From: Paramacrobiotus metropolitanus
Taxonomy: Eukaryota > Tardigrada > Eutardigrada > Parachela > Macrobiotidae
NCBI RefSeq assembly: GCF_019649055.1
Contig: NW_026570465.1
Coordinates: forward strand, 34,847 to 98,846
Length of the DNA stretch: 64,000 bases
Direction: 5' to 3'
The translations under genes were made by a program, and so were the position numbers. Below, piece after piece: positions 12,581 to 24,600 of the stretch (its first letter is position 1; every line of letters begins with the position of its first letter). The notes below the pieces were generated by a model. The model did not search any database. It saw nothing but the letters and a program-made list of their open reading frames with translations, and had not been told where the DNA came from.

Positions 12581-13316
12581 TCAGCGTCGCCTTCCACTCC
12601 TTGGTCGATTTCCTTCTCTTTTTTCTGCAGCTTCTTTCCCAGTCACCACTTCATCCTGTTCCATTTCTTCCAGAAATTCATCCAAAGTCGGAGGAGCGGA
12701 TTTTGGAAGCATCAGGGGTTCATCCGATGGTGACGCGTTTGTCATCCGCATGATACATGGGCGACGACGATCTTCTGCGTTCCCGTTCATATGTCGGCGA
12801 ACATTGTCATTTTTATCGCGATGGTTGACCATGTAGCCTAAAGAACAAAAACCGTTTATTTACATTACCTAGACATACTGCGATTTATTTACTCTGTGAT
12901 GCTGCGTAAAAAAAATGTTTTGATTCATTTATCTAAAACGAATCAGAAAATATATTCCACTGATTTTATTTACCGATAAAAAATAAATCGGAAAACATAT
13001 TCCACTGCTTTATTTGCTGATCAAAAATAGGACGAAAAATATATTTCACTTATTATTTACCTATCAAGATTGAATCGGTTAAATTTTTTACAACAAAAGC
13101 AAACTGATGCAATCGGAATTAAATTTACTCACCCTGCTGTGATCTTCTAGTGTGTTTCACAATTGGCCCAGCTTTTCCGGTGGAAGATATAGACTTCTGG
13201 CTCATGCAGCTAGCTTCGGGTTGCGACATCCGCTTGTTCTGGATGCCGCCAGATGGTCCGTGGTACTCGGGAGATTTTGATGGATTCTGGCGTGAATCTG
13301 TTTCGATAAATGGCAT
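12581..13316 (-). CDS. Spliced gene related to the broken 4-kb copy, function unknown
   Basis: Two exons fit. Exon 1 runs 13316-13133, starts with ATG (MPFIETDSRQNPSKSPEYHG) and ends at a canonical donor (CAGCAGG|GTGAGT). Exon 2 runs 12837-12581 after the acceptor TTCTTTAG. The split codon gives Gly and the frame continues YMVNHRDKNDNVRRHMNG, then DRRRPC, then SAPPTLDEFLEEMEQDEVV, and stops after a basic tail. The block from KDNVR to DEFLEE matches the minus-strand copy at 3989-4312, which there includes CPYC and HMHG like a C2H2 finger. This copy lacks the CxxC pair in the same position, so zinc binding is doubtful. More exons upstream are possible. Conservation between copies supports coding; the biological role is unknown. 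Confidence 0.55.
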
Positions 13317-15340
13317 AATAAATAAATCAGTTGCTAATATAAGATGTTTTGCGTGTATTTTATTTGCCGCACTGTATTTATGCAGAATTTATTTTTGATG
13401 ATTTATCTGCAGTATTGCCCATTTTGCAGGTTTCGTTGCTTAGTCGACTATCACAGAGCAAGCGATATCGAGTCGACCCAGATTGCATCCCGTGATGCTC
13501 TCACTGATGCAGCCAAAGTACAGCAATTAGCACTATCGTCGAGCAGAATAAACAGATAACATACTGACAGAATTCTTATCATGCAAGAGCAAGAACATCC
13601 AAATTACGAAGAATCTCCCGTAATCCTCCTGAACACAGATATTTGACCTACAGAAGCTTTTATCCATACAGGTTCGGCCCTGTCGATCAACCTTAAAGAA
13701 CAGGGCTTGGTAAAATGCAACCCTTTTACTACTGTTTACTTTCATGACGGTCGGCACACGGTGGTTATCGTAATCCAGTGGACATGGACTATGCCGATGC
13801 CATGCATATGCCAGTCAGCATTATAACACTTGCTTGATTGACCTACGAAATGTAGCAAAATTCTGGCGAAAATGATACAATGAATCGAATGTATGAGTGT
13901 TTTATTAAAAGTGAAGCACCGCAGGCGTATTGTTCGGATACTTTTGTATTACTTGCCAGTGCAAATGTCATCAACGTCTTTTAATGATGCGTAACAGGTA
14001 CTTAGCATTCGAGTGTACTGTACTGTCATGATAATTAGGTATTTGACTGTTAACGATATGTACTCATTGTACTGCGGTTCAGTTAAACAACTGTTTTTGC
14101 CTCGTTAGCGCTATCATCATTCGGTCTCAGGTGAGGCTTCAACACTGAATCATTTAGGACTGCTGGATTTCTGATGTGCGCTGTAGGCCGACGAGCGGTC
14201 TTTCCCGGCTCACCAGTGACGGAAGCCTCGTTATCAGACGGCAGTGCCTTTTGCTGCACATTAAATTACGTTGACTACGGTCCACCATTAACCGACCGAA
14301 TACAACCGACAAATTAATAAATTAGTAGTGAATACAACCAATAATGGTCAGCAAGAAACGGCAGTTAAACAAACCGGTATCCATGCCTATCTCACAGAAG
14401 TTTTTTCATAGAAGGAAATTAATACTAACCGAGCGCGCTACTGTGTACCTGTTCATATCAAAAAGCAGTGTAACGGTATGCGTAGGATTATTTTTTCAGC
14501 ATAAAGCAATTCCCCTCGACGCAGATCCAGTTTGAAATTTTATTACTATAAATGATTTGACGCATTTGTATTTTGTAAATTTTATTGGCTTACCATGCGC
14601 AGAAAGCCAACCCACAATGTAGCTACGCTCAAAGTGGAAAATAACAGGGCAGTCAGCGCTGTTCTATATAAACACCACAGCATATAAAATTATAGTAATA
14701 TTTGAGGCGTAGATGGTTTCTGTATGCGCATAAAGTAATCGCAAAATTTTCCGGTTGATTTAAACACAATCGCAAGAATTTACTGCAGTGCTTCTCCCAT
14801 AGTCGGGTATAATGTTGGAAATGCAAAGCCGAAGAAGAAATTCCTTCAAATATGTAATATCTTCGAAAGTTACATGAGACCTGTCGCGCCGGACGCCAGA
14901 AGTAGACGCTGCTGTCGCTTGCAAGGAAATCGAGTGATTGTCAACAGGGTCGCCACGTCAGCAACATCAGTGTTGCCTGCCTATCAATATACCTAATACT
15001 AGTTAAACAAACTATTTAGTAATACAAGCTTTGTATTCACTTGCTCTACTTTCTGCTATCAGCGCTGTAGCAGTACTTATGGTAAAACAGCCATAACTTA
15101 ACGGAAAGACAAAAAGCTGGTGCGGGTTTCTCTGGAGCTGCAAAAAACAAATTTCGCGTGACTCGTGAAGGTCTATATGTTCCTTCCTGCACAACAACAA
15201 AGAATCTGATGAAGAGCATCGCCACCGGCCAGCGGATTATGGCGTTCGTGATAACAAAAATATCTTCCAAGGCAACGTGTCGATTCATTGCCGTAATTTC
15301 TCGTTAAATGCTTTAAATGTAAAACCAAATTCCAGCATCA
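13317..15340. other. No gene recognised
   Basis: This stretch holds only short frames. It is AT-rich overall, and I find no repeat structure or domain. Confidence 0.5.
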
Positions 15341-15347
15341 GCTTGGA

Positions 15348-15629
15348 ATGCTAACAGTGCTCCGGCATTTGGTGATTAGACACACTGTTCGTCGATGGTG
15401 TGACGAAACATTCAGGAAACCACAATTCGTCCACTGGGAATCGTCCGGTTTCGATCTCAACTGCTGTACCGATAGAAACGAGATGACCGCGACAGGCAGG
15501 CCGCCTCCTTCCAGCTGCAGTTTCCTAGGGCTAATTTTCCGCAACAAAATGACGACATTCTTTGTTTTCCTCAGTGTGCTTACGATTTTCATCTCAATCG
15601 CATTGGTAATTATGCGAAAACGCGCATGA
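15348..15629 (+). CDS. Small ORF ending in a membrane segment, doubtful
   Basis: A 93-codon frame starts with ATG and ends in one strongly hydrophobic segment (FFVFLSVLTIFISIALVIM) followed by RKRA and a stop. This is the layout of a tail-anchored or C-terminally anchored membrane protein. The first 65 residues show no motif. No splice sites or related copy were found to back it, so chance is a real alternative. Confidence 0.2.
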   Translation: MLTVLRHLVIRHTVRRWCDETFRKPQFVHWESSGFDLNCCTDRNEMTATGRPPPSSCSFLGLIFRNKMTTFFVFLSVLTIFISIALVIMRKRA

Positions 15630-16054
15630 CGGTTAGAAGGGCGAATTAAGTAAGTTCATTACTTCGATGCGCTGATCCCGGCAGGGCCATCACTGATTCA
15701 CCATTTACTGTACCGTTGTTTTCATTTCGATCTAAGGTTGTGGAAGCGTATCATGGAGATCATCGGTTTCTGCTTGGCAAGAATAAACTTGGAAACGTCC
15801 TTCTGGTTGCATTATTCTTGGGCCTATCACAACGGTCATTATGTGCATTTTTTCGACTTTCGTAATCTACACATTCCAATGAACATAATGTCACAGCCAA
15901 TCATTCTTAGAACAATACATTTCCGCTACGATTTTCACTTCCACTACGACACACAGCGCTTTTAACAAGAATATATAAGAATCATACAGAACAAAAACAT
16001 CGAAAGAAAATGCCATTTCTGTAACTCGCGGCAATAAGCCTAATCGCTATTCTC

Positions 16055-17372
16055 CTAGGCCCCACGCTTCCGTTTCCGTCCTTGCGCGAGTTTGCGTAGT
16101 TTGCGGCGCTCCTTCTGTCCCTTTCTCTGTGCACGATAGTGCTCTCTTCGGGCCGGATTCTTCCGATCTTCTGCGCGGTGCTCGTGGGTACGCCTATTGC
16201 GGATTTCCTTCCGCACCCCTGTCCGCATCCTCCACGCGTTCCTGCTGCAGTTGCGCCTGCTTGGCCTTCTCGCGCTTCTCCTGTTCCTTGCGATCTCGCC
16301 GCTCCTTTCGCCTGCTCGCGCGATCCCGATCAGCCTCCTGATCGGCCAGCAGCTTGGCGTCCGCGTCGCGCTGTCGCTTGCGCTGGTCGTCCTCTTCATC
16401 CCGCTTTCGCTGTCGCTCGGCCTCCTCCTCCGCCCGCTTCTTGTCAGCCCGTTCCTGCTCCTGGCGAACAGCCTCCTTTCCAGCTTCCAGGGCAAGCTGG
16501 CGTTCGCAGAAGACTTCATCCCCAGCCGTAAATGATCGCGACAGACAACGGTAGAATTCTTGGTAATTCTTGTGGGCGATGTGGATGCCGTCGTTGCGCA
16601 TTTTCATAGGATGTGGCAGCTGGACGTAGGCCCATTCAAATCTGCGCTCGTAGCAGTACCTCAGCAGCTTCTTGTTAAGGCTGTTCACAGTCGCCGTACA
16701 GGTGTGGAAATTGCGCCTCTCCGGACCGATTTTCCCGTTTTTATCCTCCCGGAAGTGAGGGACGCTAACGACGTGAATCTGGCAGAACCATTCCTCCAGA
16801 TCGTGCCGAAAGTCCCGGAGAGTCTTAATGACCTCGTTGACGCGCCCATCGATCTGCCCCATGTGACCACCGTGACGCCAAAACAGGTCCAAATCGTTGG
16901 TGCCTCCCATCAGGACCAGACGCTTTTTGGGGACATTGCGGGAACGGCGTGGAAAGCCACGACGGAAGTCCGGCTTGGCGATATGGGGATAATGTTCGCG
17001 CCAAGGCTCCTCGGACAGCGCCAGCAGAATCCGCTGCATCTTGGCCCCCGAAATGCTGTGCATGTATGTGCTGCGGCAGTTGATGCTGACGAAAGCACGG
17101 CCGGGAACAGTGCCGGGAGCAAGGTAGCCGGGCTCTGATGATGAATCCGGATCGATGGCTGCGCAGAAGCCGACCTCGCGCAGCTCCGAGTCGCCGAAGA
17201 TCAGCACGTTAGCGAACATCAGGGTGCCCACAATGTCCACATTCGAATCGGGATTCTTTCGCAGAACGTAGAAGTGCGGTGGGAAGTCGGCAGCGGGGAG
17301 GATAGGATGGCGTAGTGGATCCACGGCGCCGTGCGGCCGGCAAACTCCTACGGGTGAATGGTAAGCGCACAT
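16055..17372 (-). CDS. SGNH/GDSL-type hydrolase with charged C-terminal coiled region
   Basis: The minus-strand frame 17372-16194 (392 codons) holds the blocks of the SGNH hydrolase family in order. Block I is LIFGDS (Ser62), a GGTND block has Asn159, and the final block is NDGIH with Asp261 and His264, giving a Ser-Asp-His triad. Such enzymes act as esterases or lipases; the substrate here is unknown. From about residue 290 the protein turns into a long run of E, K, R and Q (heptad-like, probable coiled coil). The ATG at 17372 is the first in frame, but an acceptor-like CACCCGTAG lies just inside it, so the true start may be an upstream exon. The frame stops at 16194, while an overlapping frame continues the basic composition (ending GRKRKRGA) to 16055, hinting at a frameshift or alternative exon. 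The region is clearly more GC-rich than its flanks. SGNH domains also occur in some retrotransposons, so a mobile origin is possible. Confidence 0.75.
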
Positions 17373-18500
17373 GCATACACGCCTATGTACATATACACAT
17401 CTACAGAAATTCTATTTGAAATTTGGTAAACTGGTAGTGCACCCTCTCCTTCTTTCTCTCTATCTCTCTTTCTTCCAAGTCCACTCTATCTATAAATTAC
17501 ATAAAATTCTACACTACCTTGACTCAAGCGCCTGGCTAATTTCCTCCGTTTACCGTTCCTCTGATCCTGCACAAACTTAAAATCAGATGCGCCGTTCCAG
17601 ATTCTAATCGTTGTTAATTACGCTCTGGTTTCTTTAAAAACAAAAAAAATATAAAAAAATAAGCAACTCTTAGTACATTCAGTTTATTGAAGCAGCATAT
17701 TTTCTAGTCGATTTCTACAGCGAAGTAGCTTTGAAATACCGCTAGCAAACCTCTAAACCCAATCTATTTGAATTTACCAGTTATATTAAAGCAGTAAAAA
17801 ATATAACGTGTAAAATTCATGTGCTTTACTGTGACTGGTAACACATGCGCGAATAAATAAATCATTAATACATATGCAAATATATCCTTATGCAATAAAA
17901 ATTCGCGATCGGTTCGTGATTTCCAGCTAGTCCGACGATAGATTAACAAGAACTACACAGCACAGACGCAATCCAGACGCGCATTATAATTGGCATTCTG
18001 CTTACCTCCTAGTTTTACTTGCTCGAGTACGAATTACCCGCACAAGGCCCACAGTGGCTCCGAGTTTCCCGAAGGTAACACCAGAACCGAATGCGGAAGC
18101 TGCTTTCGGCTCGAGTTAGATAACACCGAACCAAGTAGCAGTTCCAGGTGGGAATCCGCTAAAGAAGAAAATGGCTGGCGCCGGCATAGACACGGAGGCT
18201 GGAGCGTATCTGCTGGTGATGGGAAGCGGTCGCGGCCAGGCTGTTGGTAGGATGATTCATTGACTGCCTCTGTAAGGTAAAAAAAGACAAACCTTCATCA
18301 CCGTGATATTCACAATAAGAAATAATTGCCTGACAATCATGAAAACCAATATTTTTAATATGCGTGAGAGTGCCGAATTTTATCTGGCTTAACTACTCAA
18401 CAAACAATTATTTAATTATAACAATACCATTACTGATAATAATATTAATTATAAAAGCGGTTACATTAATGAATCCAAAATGAAATAATTTAAGCGCGGC
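17373..18500. other. No gene recognised
   Basis: The stretch is AT-rich. On the minus strand a donor-like GTAAGC near 18002 and an open stretch of about 240 bases around 18010-18250 could be an exon, possibly upstream of the SGNH gene. I could not match its phase to the 17.4-kb frame. Confidence 0.4.
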
Positions 18501-18519
18501 ACTCGATGCGCCGGCTGCC

Positions 18520-19990
18520 AGCTTCTTCAGATTGCAATACGAAGAGGCTAGCTACGTACTGCGTACACGACAATACTGCACGGTATTTCATACGCAGTCG
18601 TAGTGAAAATGGGTGGTTTTCTCTTTGGATAGCTAGCCTCTTCGCACTGCAGTCCGAAGATGTCAGCTATGTACTGGTATCCAGCACCGTATTGCCGTAT
18701 ACGCAGTACATTAAATACGTATTTCGGTTACCCAGCGAACAGCAGCTGCCCACTTCGGATTGCAATCCGAAGAGGCTAGTTATCCATAGAGACAAACCGT
18801 AATTTTCACTACGGCTACGTACTGCTTAGCCATACAGTATTGCCGTATACGCAGTACGTAGCTGGCCTCTTCGAATTACAATCCAAAGTGGCCAACTGCT
18901 AGCTGAAATAATTATGTAATTATTGTACTGTGTATACGGTAATACTGAACAGTACAGCAGTGCGCCGCTACACTCATCGGATTGCAATCCGAAGTGGCTA
19001 GCTGCAGCTAAGGCGGGTTGGAGAAATACGCAGCTGCTTTACTTCTTGGGATTGCAATGCGATGAGTGTAACGGCGCACTGCTGTACTGTTTAGTATTAC
19101 CGAATACACAGTACAATAATTACATAATTATTTCAGCTAGCAGTTGGCCACTTTGGATTGTAATTCGAAGAGGCCAGCTACGTATTGCGTATACAACAAA
19201 CTGTACAGTGAAAGTATACGACAGTACTGTAGTACGTAACAATAAAATTCTTCAAATGTATTTTGAAAAACAAGACGCAAAACTAACCCTAATACTGTTT
19301 TTTAATATTTTTTCATACTTAAATATCCACAGACAAACACTTTTCAGCGGAAAGACTTAGAAAGCACATCAAACATATTTTATTTTAATTACAAGGCACA
19401 ATTTAAATTTTTTTTACTGTATTTAATCCACTAGTAATTTCCCCACCTACTTGGAAGTTGACATTGCAGAACCGCAGCCTGAAGGAAACCCAGGGTATCG
19501 TATAAACGTCCAACGACAGCAGCACAATCTGTAAATCATAATATTATTAAATTATTTTACACTGCACAGCATAAAATAATCCCGAACCAACGAAACACAA
19601 TCTTGCAACCAATTTACATACGAAAACAGTGCAGAGTACTTACGTGCTAAAGCTGTATGCCAACCGCGCATTCAAAAGGCTCGTAACATCCACAAATGGC
19701 GCAACAATATCGGAGTTTTCAAATTAAAAGCAATAAATCAAACCTTAGAAGGAGCTGGATGATTTATTAGTGCAATCGGTGAAGAACTATCGGCGAACCG
19801 TTGCACTGAAAGTGCTGAATGCGGTATGAGCACACCGTGTTCAACTGAAGTTATACACACAGTGCGCTACTAGGCAACAGCACCTGGTTGTGTTACCCAT
19901 GCAGTACTTAACCAATATTAAGTGTGCATGGGCGGCGCTATCGCTTCCGATTGCACTCCGAAGTAGATAGCTGCCGAGTACAGGCTATGG
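18520..19990. repeat. Cluster of ATTGCAATCCGAAG-type palindromic repeats
   Basis: A diverged motif built on GATTGCAATCCGAAG followed by GGCTAGCTACGTACTG occurs about eight times in both orientations: near 18530, 18645, 18756, 18866, 18970, 19052, 19152 and 19948. GGATTGCAATCC is itself a palindrome. Copies are joined by GTATACGCAGTAC-type linkers. The arrangement suggests a foldback or other non-coding inverted-repeat element that has amplified and rearranged in place. No coding potential. Confidence 0.75.
18826..19212. repeat. Large imperfect inverted repeat (foldback), arms about 160 bp
   Basis: The segment from about 18826 to 18985 is mirrored by the reverse complement of about 19046 to 19212. 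Shared landmarks are CGTATACGCAGTACGTAGCT, GGCCTCTTCGAATTACAATC, GCCAACTGCTAGCTGAAATA, and ACAGTACAGCAGTGCGCCG. The spacer is about 60 bp. It would form a long hairpin in single-stranded form. I could not find clear target duplications. Confidence 0.85.
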
Positions 19991-20085
19991 GTCAGACACA
20001 GCACCGCGTTGGCAGTAGTAGCCCGCGGTCAGTACTGCCCCTGGCGCAGGGGCGCCCCTCATGGCAGTATATTGGGTAGTATTCA

Positions 20086-20431
20086 TCAAGTGTCACAAGG
20101 AATTGTTTCAGTAGAAGGCTGTGTTTCCGGTTGTAAAGGGGCAGAAGGGGTAGCCTGTGTTTCGGCTGCTGACACTTTGGATTTCCGTTTACTGCAGCAT
20201 TGGAAGAACGTTAAAATCGTCGATCTAAAGAACCAAGTGGCAAAGCCAAATGCAGCCACGACCAATAAAGTTGCACCAATATAAACGCCGTTTCGGAAAA
20301 GCCGAAAGCCGGCGAAAAAATCGGGCAGTTCAGGTATGCGTGTGGCGGCTTGTGCTAGCTGTCCAACACTGATTAGGCCGTGCTCTTCCATTGCGCTTCC
20401 GAGTTGCGCTAACAGGTTAAAGGTGTACGAG
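20086..20431 (-). pseudogene. Downstream part of an interrupted envelope-glycoprotein-like ORF
   Basis: This is the C-terminal part of a membrane protein whose upstream part lies at 29318-29850, beyond the transposon. Visible here are a short ectodomain stretch, one hydrophobic membrane segment (ATLLVVAAFGFATWFF), and a tail of about 40 residues rich in Ser, Pro, Gln and Thr, ending at a stop at 20086. Ectodomain, single membrane anchor and short tail is the layout of a viral or LTR-element Env protein. The transposon lies at the 6-bp duplication TACGAG, and the reading frame on the two sides is in register. The insertion therefore broke an otherwise open frame. Family assignment is tentative. 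Confidence 0.6.
20426..20431. repeat. Target site duplication, left copy (TACGAG)
   Basis: TACGAG directly precedes the transposon end TGTGACCGGC. The same six bases directly follow the other end at 29318-29323. Confidence 0.92.
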
Positions 20432-20664
20432 TGTGACCGGCAAAAATGTCCCCCCTGTCCCCCCGGACATTTTTGCCGTGTCCCCCCTGCCACCATCTCC
20501 AAAACGGTAACCCTTTGGTCAGAATGGTGACATGGGGGACCTACAACGGAAAGCTGTTTTTCAGGGCGATCGGTGACCTTTAAAAAACTGCCACCAGCGT
20601 TACCACAGCGTTACCAGTCCAAAACAGTTGAGGGACATCAGTCACCGAAGGGAAATTATTGCCG
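20432..20664. repeat. Left terminal inverted repeat of the transposon
   Basis: It mirrors 29085-29317 with only about four or five differences (one C more in a C-run and a few substitutions). The outermost 45 bases contain an internal palindrome: GGCAAAAATGTCC near the tip and GGACATTTTTGCC a little further in, separated by a C-run. These are plausible transposase binding sites. It leads into the 42-bp array. Confidence 0.93.
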
Positions 20665-21385
20665 GAACGAAACTACTAGTATCCGACATGGGGGACATTA
20701 TTGCCGGAACGAATTTAGTGGTGTCCGGCATGGGGGACATTATTGCCGGAACGAATTTAGTGGTGTCCGGCATGGGGGACATTATTGCCGGAACGAATTT
20801 AGTGGTGTCCGGCATGGGGGACATTATTGCCGGAACGAAATTACTAGTATCCGGCATAGGGGCATTATTGCCGGACCGAATTTAGTGGTGTCCGGCATGG
20901 GGACATTATTGCCGGAACGAATTTAGTGGTGTCCGCCATGGGGGACATATTGCCGAAACGAATTTAGTGGTGTCCGGCATGGGGGACATTATTGCCGAAA
21001 CGAATTTAGTGGTGTCCGGCATGGCGGACATTATTGCCGGAACGAATTTAGTGGTGTTCGGCATGGGTGACATTGCCGGACCGAATTTAGTGGTGTCCGG
21101 CATGGGGGACATTATTGCCGGAACGAATTTAGTGGTGTCCGGCATGGGGGACATTATTGCCGGAACGAATTTAGTGGTGTCCGGCATGGGGGACATTATT
21201 GCCGGAACGAATTTAGTGGTGTCCGGCATGGGGGACATTGTTGCAGGAAACAATTTAGTGGTGTTCGGCATGGGGGACATTAGTGCCGGAACGAATTTAG
21301 TGGTGTCCGGCATGGGGGACATTATTGCCGAACGAATTTAGTGGTGCCCGGCATGGGGGACATTATTGCTGGAAAGAATTGTAAG
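20650..21385. repeat. Left 42-bp minisatellite array (about 17 units)
   Basis: The unit contains GGGGGACATTATTGCCGGAA followed by CGAATTTAGTGGTGTCCGGC. Several units are shortened by one or two bases or vary at the CGAATTTAG part (for example ACAATTTAG). Because 42 bp is 14 codons, long repetitive reading frames arise in several frames on both strands; they are not genes. Confidence 0.95.
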
Positions 21386-21665
21386 GTACTAAGCAATGGG
21401 TGAACAACATTTCTCTAATCTTGTTCAGTTGCTCCCAGTCTTGGCGTGAGACCCTTCTGTGGTTCTCAAAACATATCTCTTCGCAGGTATTTTACATCTG
21501 TTCTGACAAGCCGGTGAGTTAACCGTCAAGTTCCGATTACGGTAAATGAAGCTGGTTTCGAAGTTTTGCATAATTGTCAGACTAATAAGTTTATGTTTTG
21601 AGATAACTGCTGGAAAACTTCCGCTTCAATCATTTGACCCAACATTTTGAAGTAGGCGATGTTAA
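21386..21665. other. 3' flank of the transposase gene inside the element
   Basis: This is unique sequence between the left array and the transposase stop codon (minus strand). It presumably holds the 3' untranslated region and polyadenylation signal. I did not identify a clear AATAAA at a convincing position. Confidence 0.5.
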
Positions 21666-24600
21666 TTATTCCATTTCGATAGGAGAAAGCTGTCGACGTC
21701 GCGTGGTGACCCTTTGTACTCTTGTCTGTTGACTGGGGGTTATGAAGTCCAGTAAATTTTCCGTTTCCGCATGACCTGATAATAAAATTTATTTGTTCGT
21801 CAACGAAGAAAAAATTAGTTAAAAACTTAGAAGTGTACCTTCGTTCGTGAGTGTCCGTTCTTTCTGCTTGCAGCCTGCGCATTTCCAGTTTGCCGGGCAA
21901 GTCATCGTGACTTCTGTCGCTTTTTTTGTTGTCATGCACAGTCGATGGTACCTCCCTTTGCACACTGAGCAGGTCCACATCAGGTTCCCGAAAAGATTGA
22001 CTGGCATTCGACAGATACAGTACAGGGGCACGATCCTGGATAACGATGCACCACCTGGCTTTACTGGCGAACTGGGAAAAGGGGTCAGGATTTGGTCTTT
22101 AAAACACTGCATCAAATGTCGGCGCATTTCCTAAAAGTTAGAGAAAACACTAGAAAAATACGAAACGAGAAAGAACACATCGCATCGAAATATTTATTTA
22201 TTGTACACAACTACCCAAACTTTCAAAGCACGGCTGCAGATGTGCACTTGGACGAATTTTTATGAACAGTTTCACTCATGATTGGTGACATTTACTACAG
22301 TAAATAGTTTCATCGGTGCCAGCACCCTGCCCGTTTGCTTAATAGAAATGTTACGTAGCCCATTAGTGTGGTGATTTAATATCGGCTTCGCGGCATCTAC
22401 AATGCCGCCTAACAAATAACGGGATCATTCATTACTTACGTTTTTATTATAACGCCTTTTTGCCGGATCGCCACCGTGGCATCTTTCGGTTAGGTAAGCA
22501 ACGGTATAGACTCCGCAGTCGCAACCGTTTTGTTGGTGTATCATAGGAGGAAAGCAGATCTGCATGGAATTGCAGAATTTAAACCGAAACACTGACGCTA
22601 TTTCCTGATCAAGGATATAATCCGGTTTCGCAGTTAAGCTGTCGTAAACAATGACTTCGTTTGCTGAACCATCGTGATGATTTGTCACAAATATCCAATG
22701 ATTTCCTTGCGTAAATAATATTTGCGACTTTCGAAAGTCGTTATCGCTACTCATTTCGTTCTTCTTCCTGAGGCCGGTTACAGTCTCCTGGAAAGCTGCT
22801 CCCTTATTCGCGCGCGGGATACAGTACTTGAGGGGGTCATCAAGCCCGTTCATGTGTGGAAACTGCTTTCTTAAAATTAATTCTGCGGCATAAATCACGA
22901 CCTCAGTAAGCCATCCGGTACAGTTGGAAATCGACAGCCAGTCTTCATATGTCACTGATAATTTAACTGGCTCAGTGATAACGAACCAAATGACTGCTCG
23001 ATCCATGTTCTTTTCTGCAAGAATGCAAAAGTATTCATTGTTAACGTACCGCGGTGATGTTATTTAAAACAGCTAGTAATGGTGCACTTCGCTTGTGAAC
23101 GTAATCGTGTTGATAATTGCGCGAGGTGCATTGAATGGTGCGTTAACAAGTTCTGCTTACGTCTTTAGACTCAATTAGCATTCTGTGTATGTGCCAAATT
23201 CAGTTATTTGCCCAAGATGGCCATCTAAAATAACTCTTTTGAGTTGGCCATTTTACGGAACAGATGTCTTGATATTTCCGTTACTGTTTGTAGTCTGTTG
23301 TTCGTCATGTACAGGTAAAGGTTTTAAGGATAGTCGAGGTGTAATAACGGAGTGTGCTAATGTACGTATTATGCCAGCTTACCGTCGTTTTCTTCCTCTT
23401 TGGTGAGATTTTCGGATATTTGAAGTGCTTCCTTAATGGCATGGCAAGCATCTGCGTGGATGCACTGCACCACCGCCAGTGGTATTGCTGCAAGTCCCTT
23501 GTAAAAGAGCTTCCTTTTTTCGCTTTCGTCCTTAGAACCAAAGTCCGGTGATACGTCAAACACCTTCAGTTCGCCGGCTAAGGACTTGAAATCTTTTCCT
23601 GCGGCATCCAGCACCATCAACTGACCCTCAAGAGCTTCAATGGCTAGGTGCGTAAAAAATGGTCGCAAAGCTTGCATGCCGTTAAACATGGACTGGTAGT
23701 CGGTTTCGTAAAGTTCGCCGTGCGCGAAATCACACGGAAGGTTTTGGTTTTCAACGTTGACAGCAAGCCCGTCATCTGAACTTCCCAAGGGATCGCAGGA
23801 TTCTCCGTTCGCACTAGCTATTGCAGTCAGCGACGCGTCAGAGGCAACCCTTGCTCCTGCAGTCATAAGAAATCCTTAGAAGCGACTTAATATGTAATTA
23901 ACGTGTATGAAGTATTGCTACCAGAAAGTGTTGGATAAATACATATCATGTGTAACCGTACATAACGTCAACTACATCCGGTAAAAGTGCGAGAAATTTC
24001 AAATGCAATAATTATTTTGAGCGCTAAGCATTAGACGTCTATATGCACACCTGTCGTCTTATCCGAATCAGTAAGCAGTGACTTCTTCCGTTTGTGCTGT
24101 TTCGATTTCACACCCTTCACGTCCTTAATATTAACCAGAAAAGTTGATTCTTCTGACCGGACTTTAAGCTCATGTCCTTTCCGTTGTATTGCAACAATCT
24201 CCAACGGGCCCGTATACTTCGCTTTGCCGAACTGTTTCGCTTTAAGGGAGCCCCTGGGCGCCACACTGGTGCGCACCCAAACTTCCATTCCGATTTTCAT
24301 TTCGCGTCCTTTCTTTGTTGCGTTCATGTATTTTCGTTGCTGTCGGGCTTGTCCGAGTCCGATATTCTCCGCAACTTTCGCAAACAAACTTTCTTCGTTA
24401 GTCTGGCGTGACTGGGCAAAGTTATCCCGCACGGCATCGGAAAACAGGCTTTCTTCGTCAACAGTGATTCGACATTCAATGTCTTGCTCAGAACTGCTGT
24501 CATTACCAGCATGACTTGTCGGTAGTTTGGGGTTGCGACCAAACATGATGCGAAACGGTGGGTACTTCGTTGTGCTTTGCACTGTCGCATTTGCAGCAAA

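Noticed and set aside
12333-12836. 167-codon plus-strand frame
   Set aside because: It lies antisense to the spliced minus-strand gene supported by a related copy at 4 kb.
16139-17138. Several plus-strand frames of up to 192 codons
   Set aside because: They are shadows of the GC-rich SGNH hydrolase gene on the minus strand.
20573-21341. Long reading frames with 14-residue repeats on both strands
   Set aside because: The 42-bp unit is exactly 14 codons, so every frame without a stop in one unit stays open through the array. There is no start context or domain.
20650-21385. CRISPR array
   Set aside because: The units are contiguous tandem repeats with no unique spacers, in a eukaryotic transposon.
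24092-24514. 140-codon plus-strand frame
   Set aside because: Antisense to exon 5 of the transposase, which has clear homology on the minus strand.
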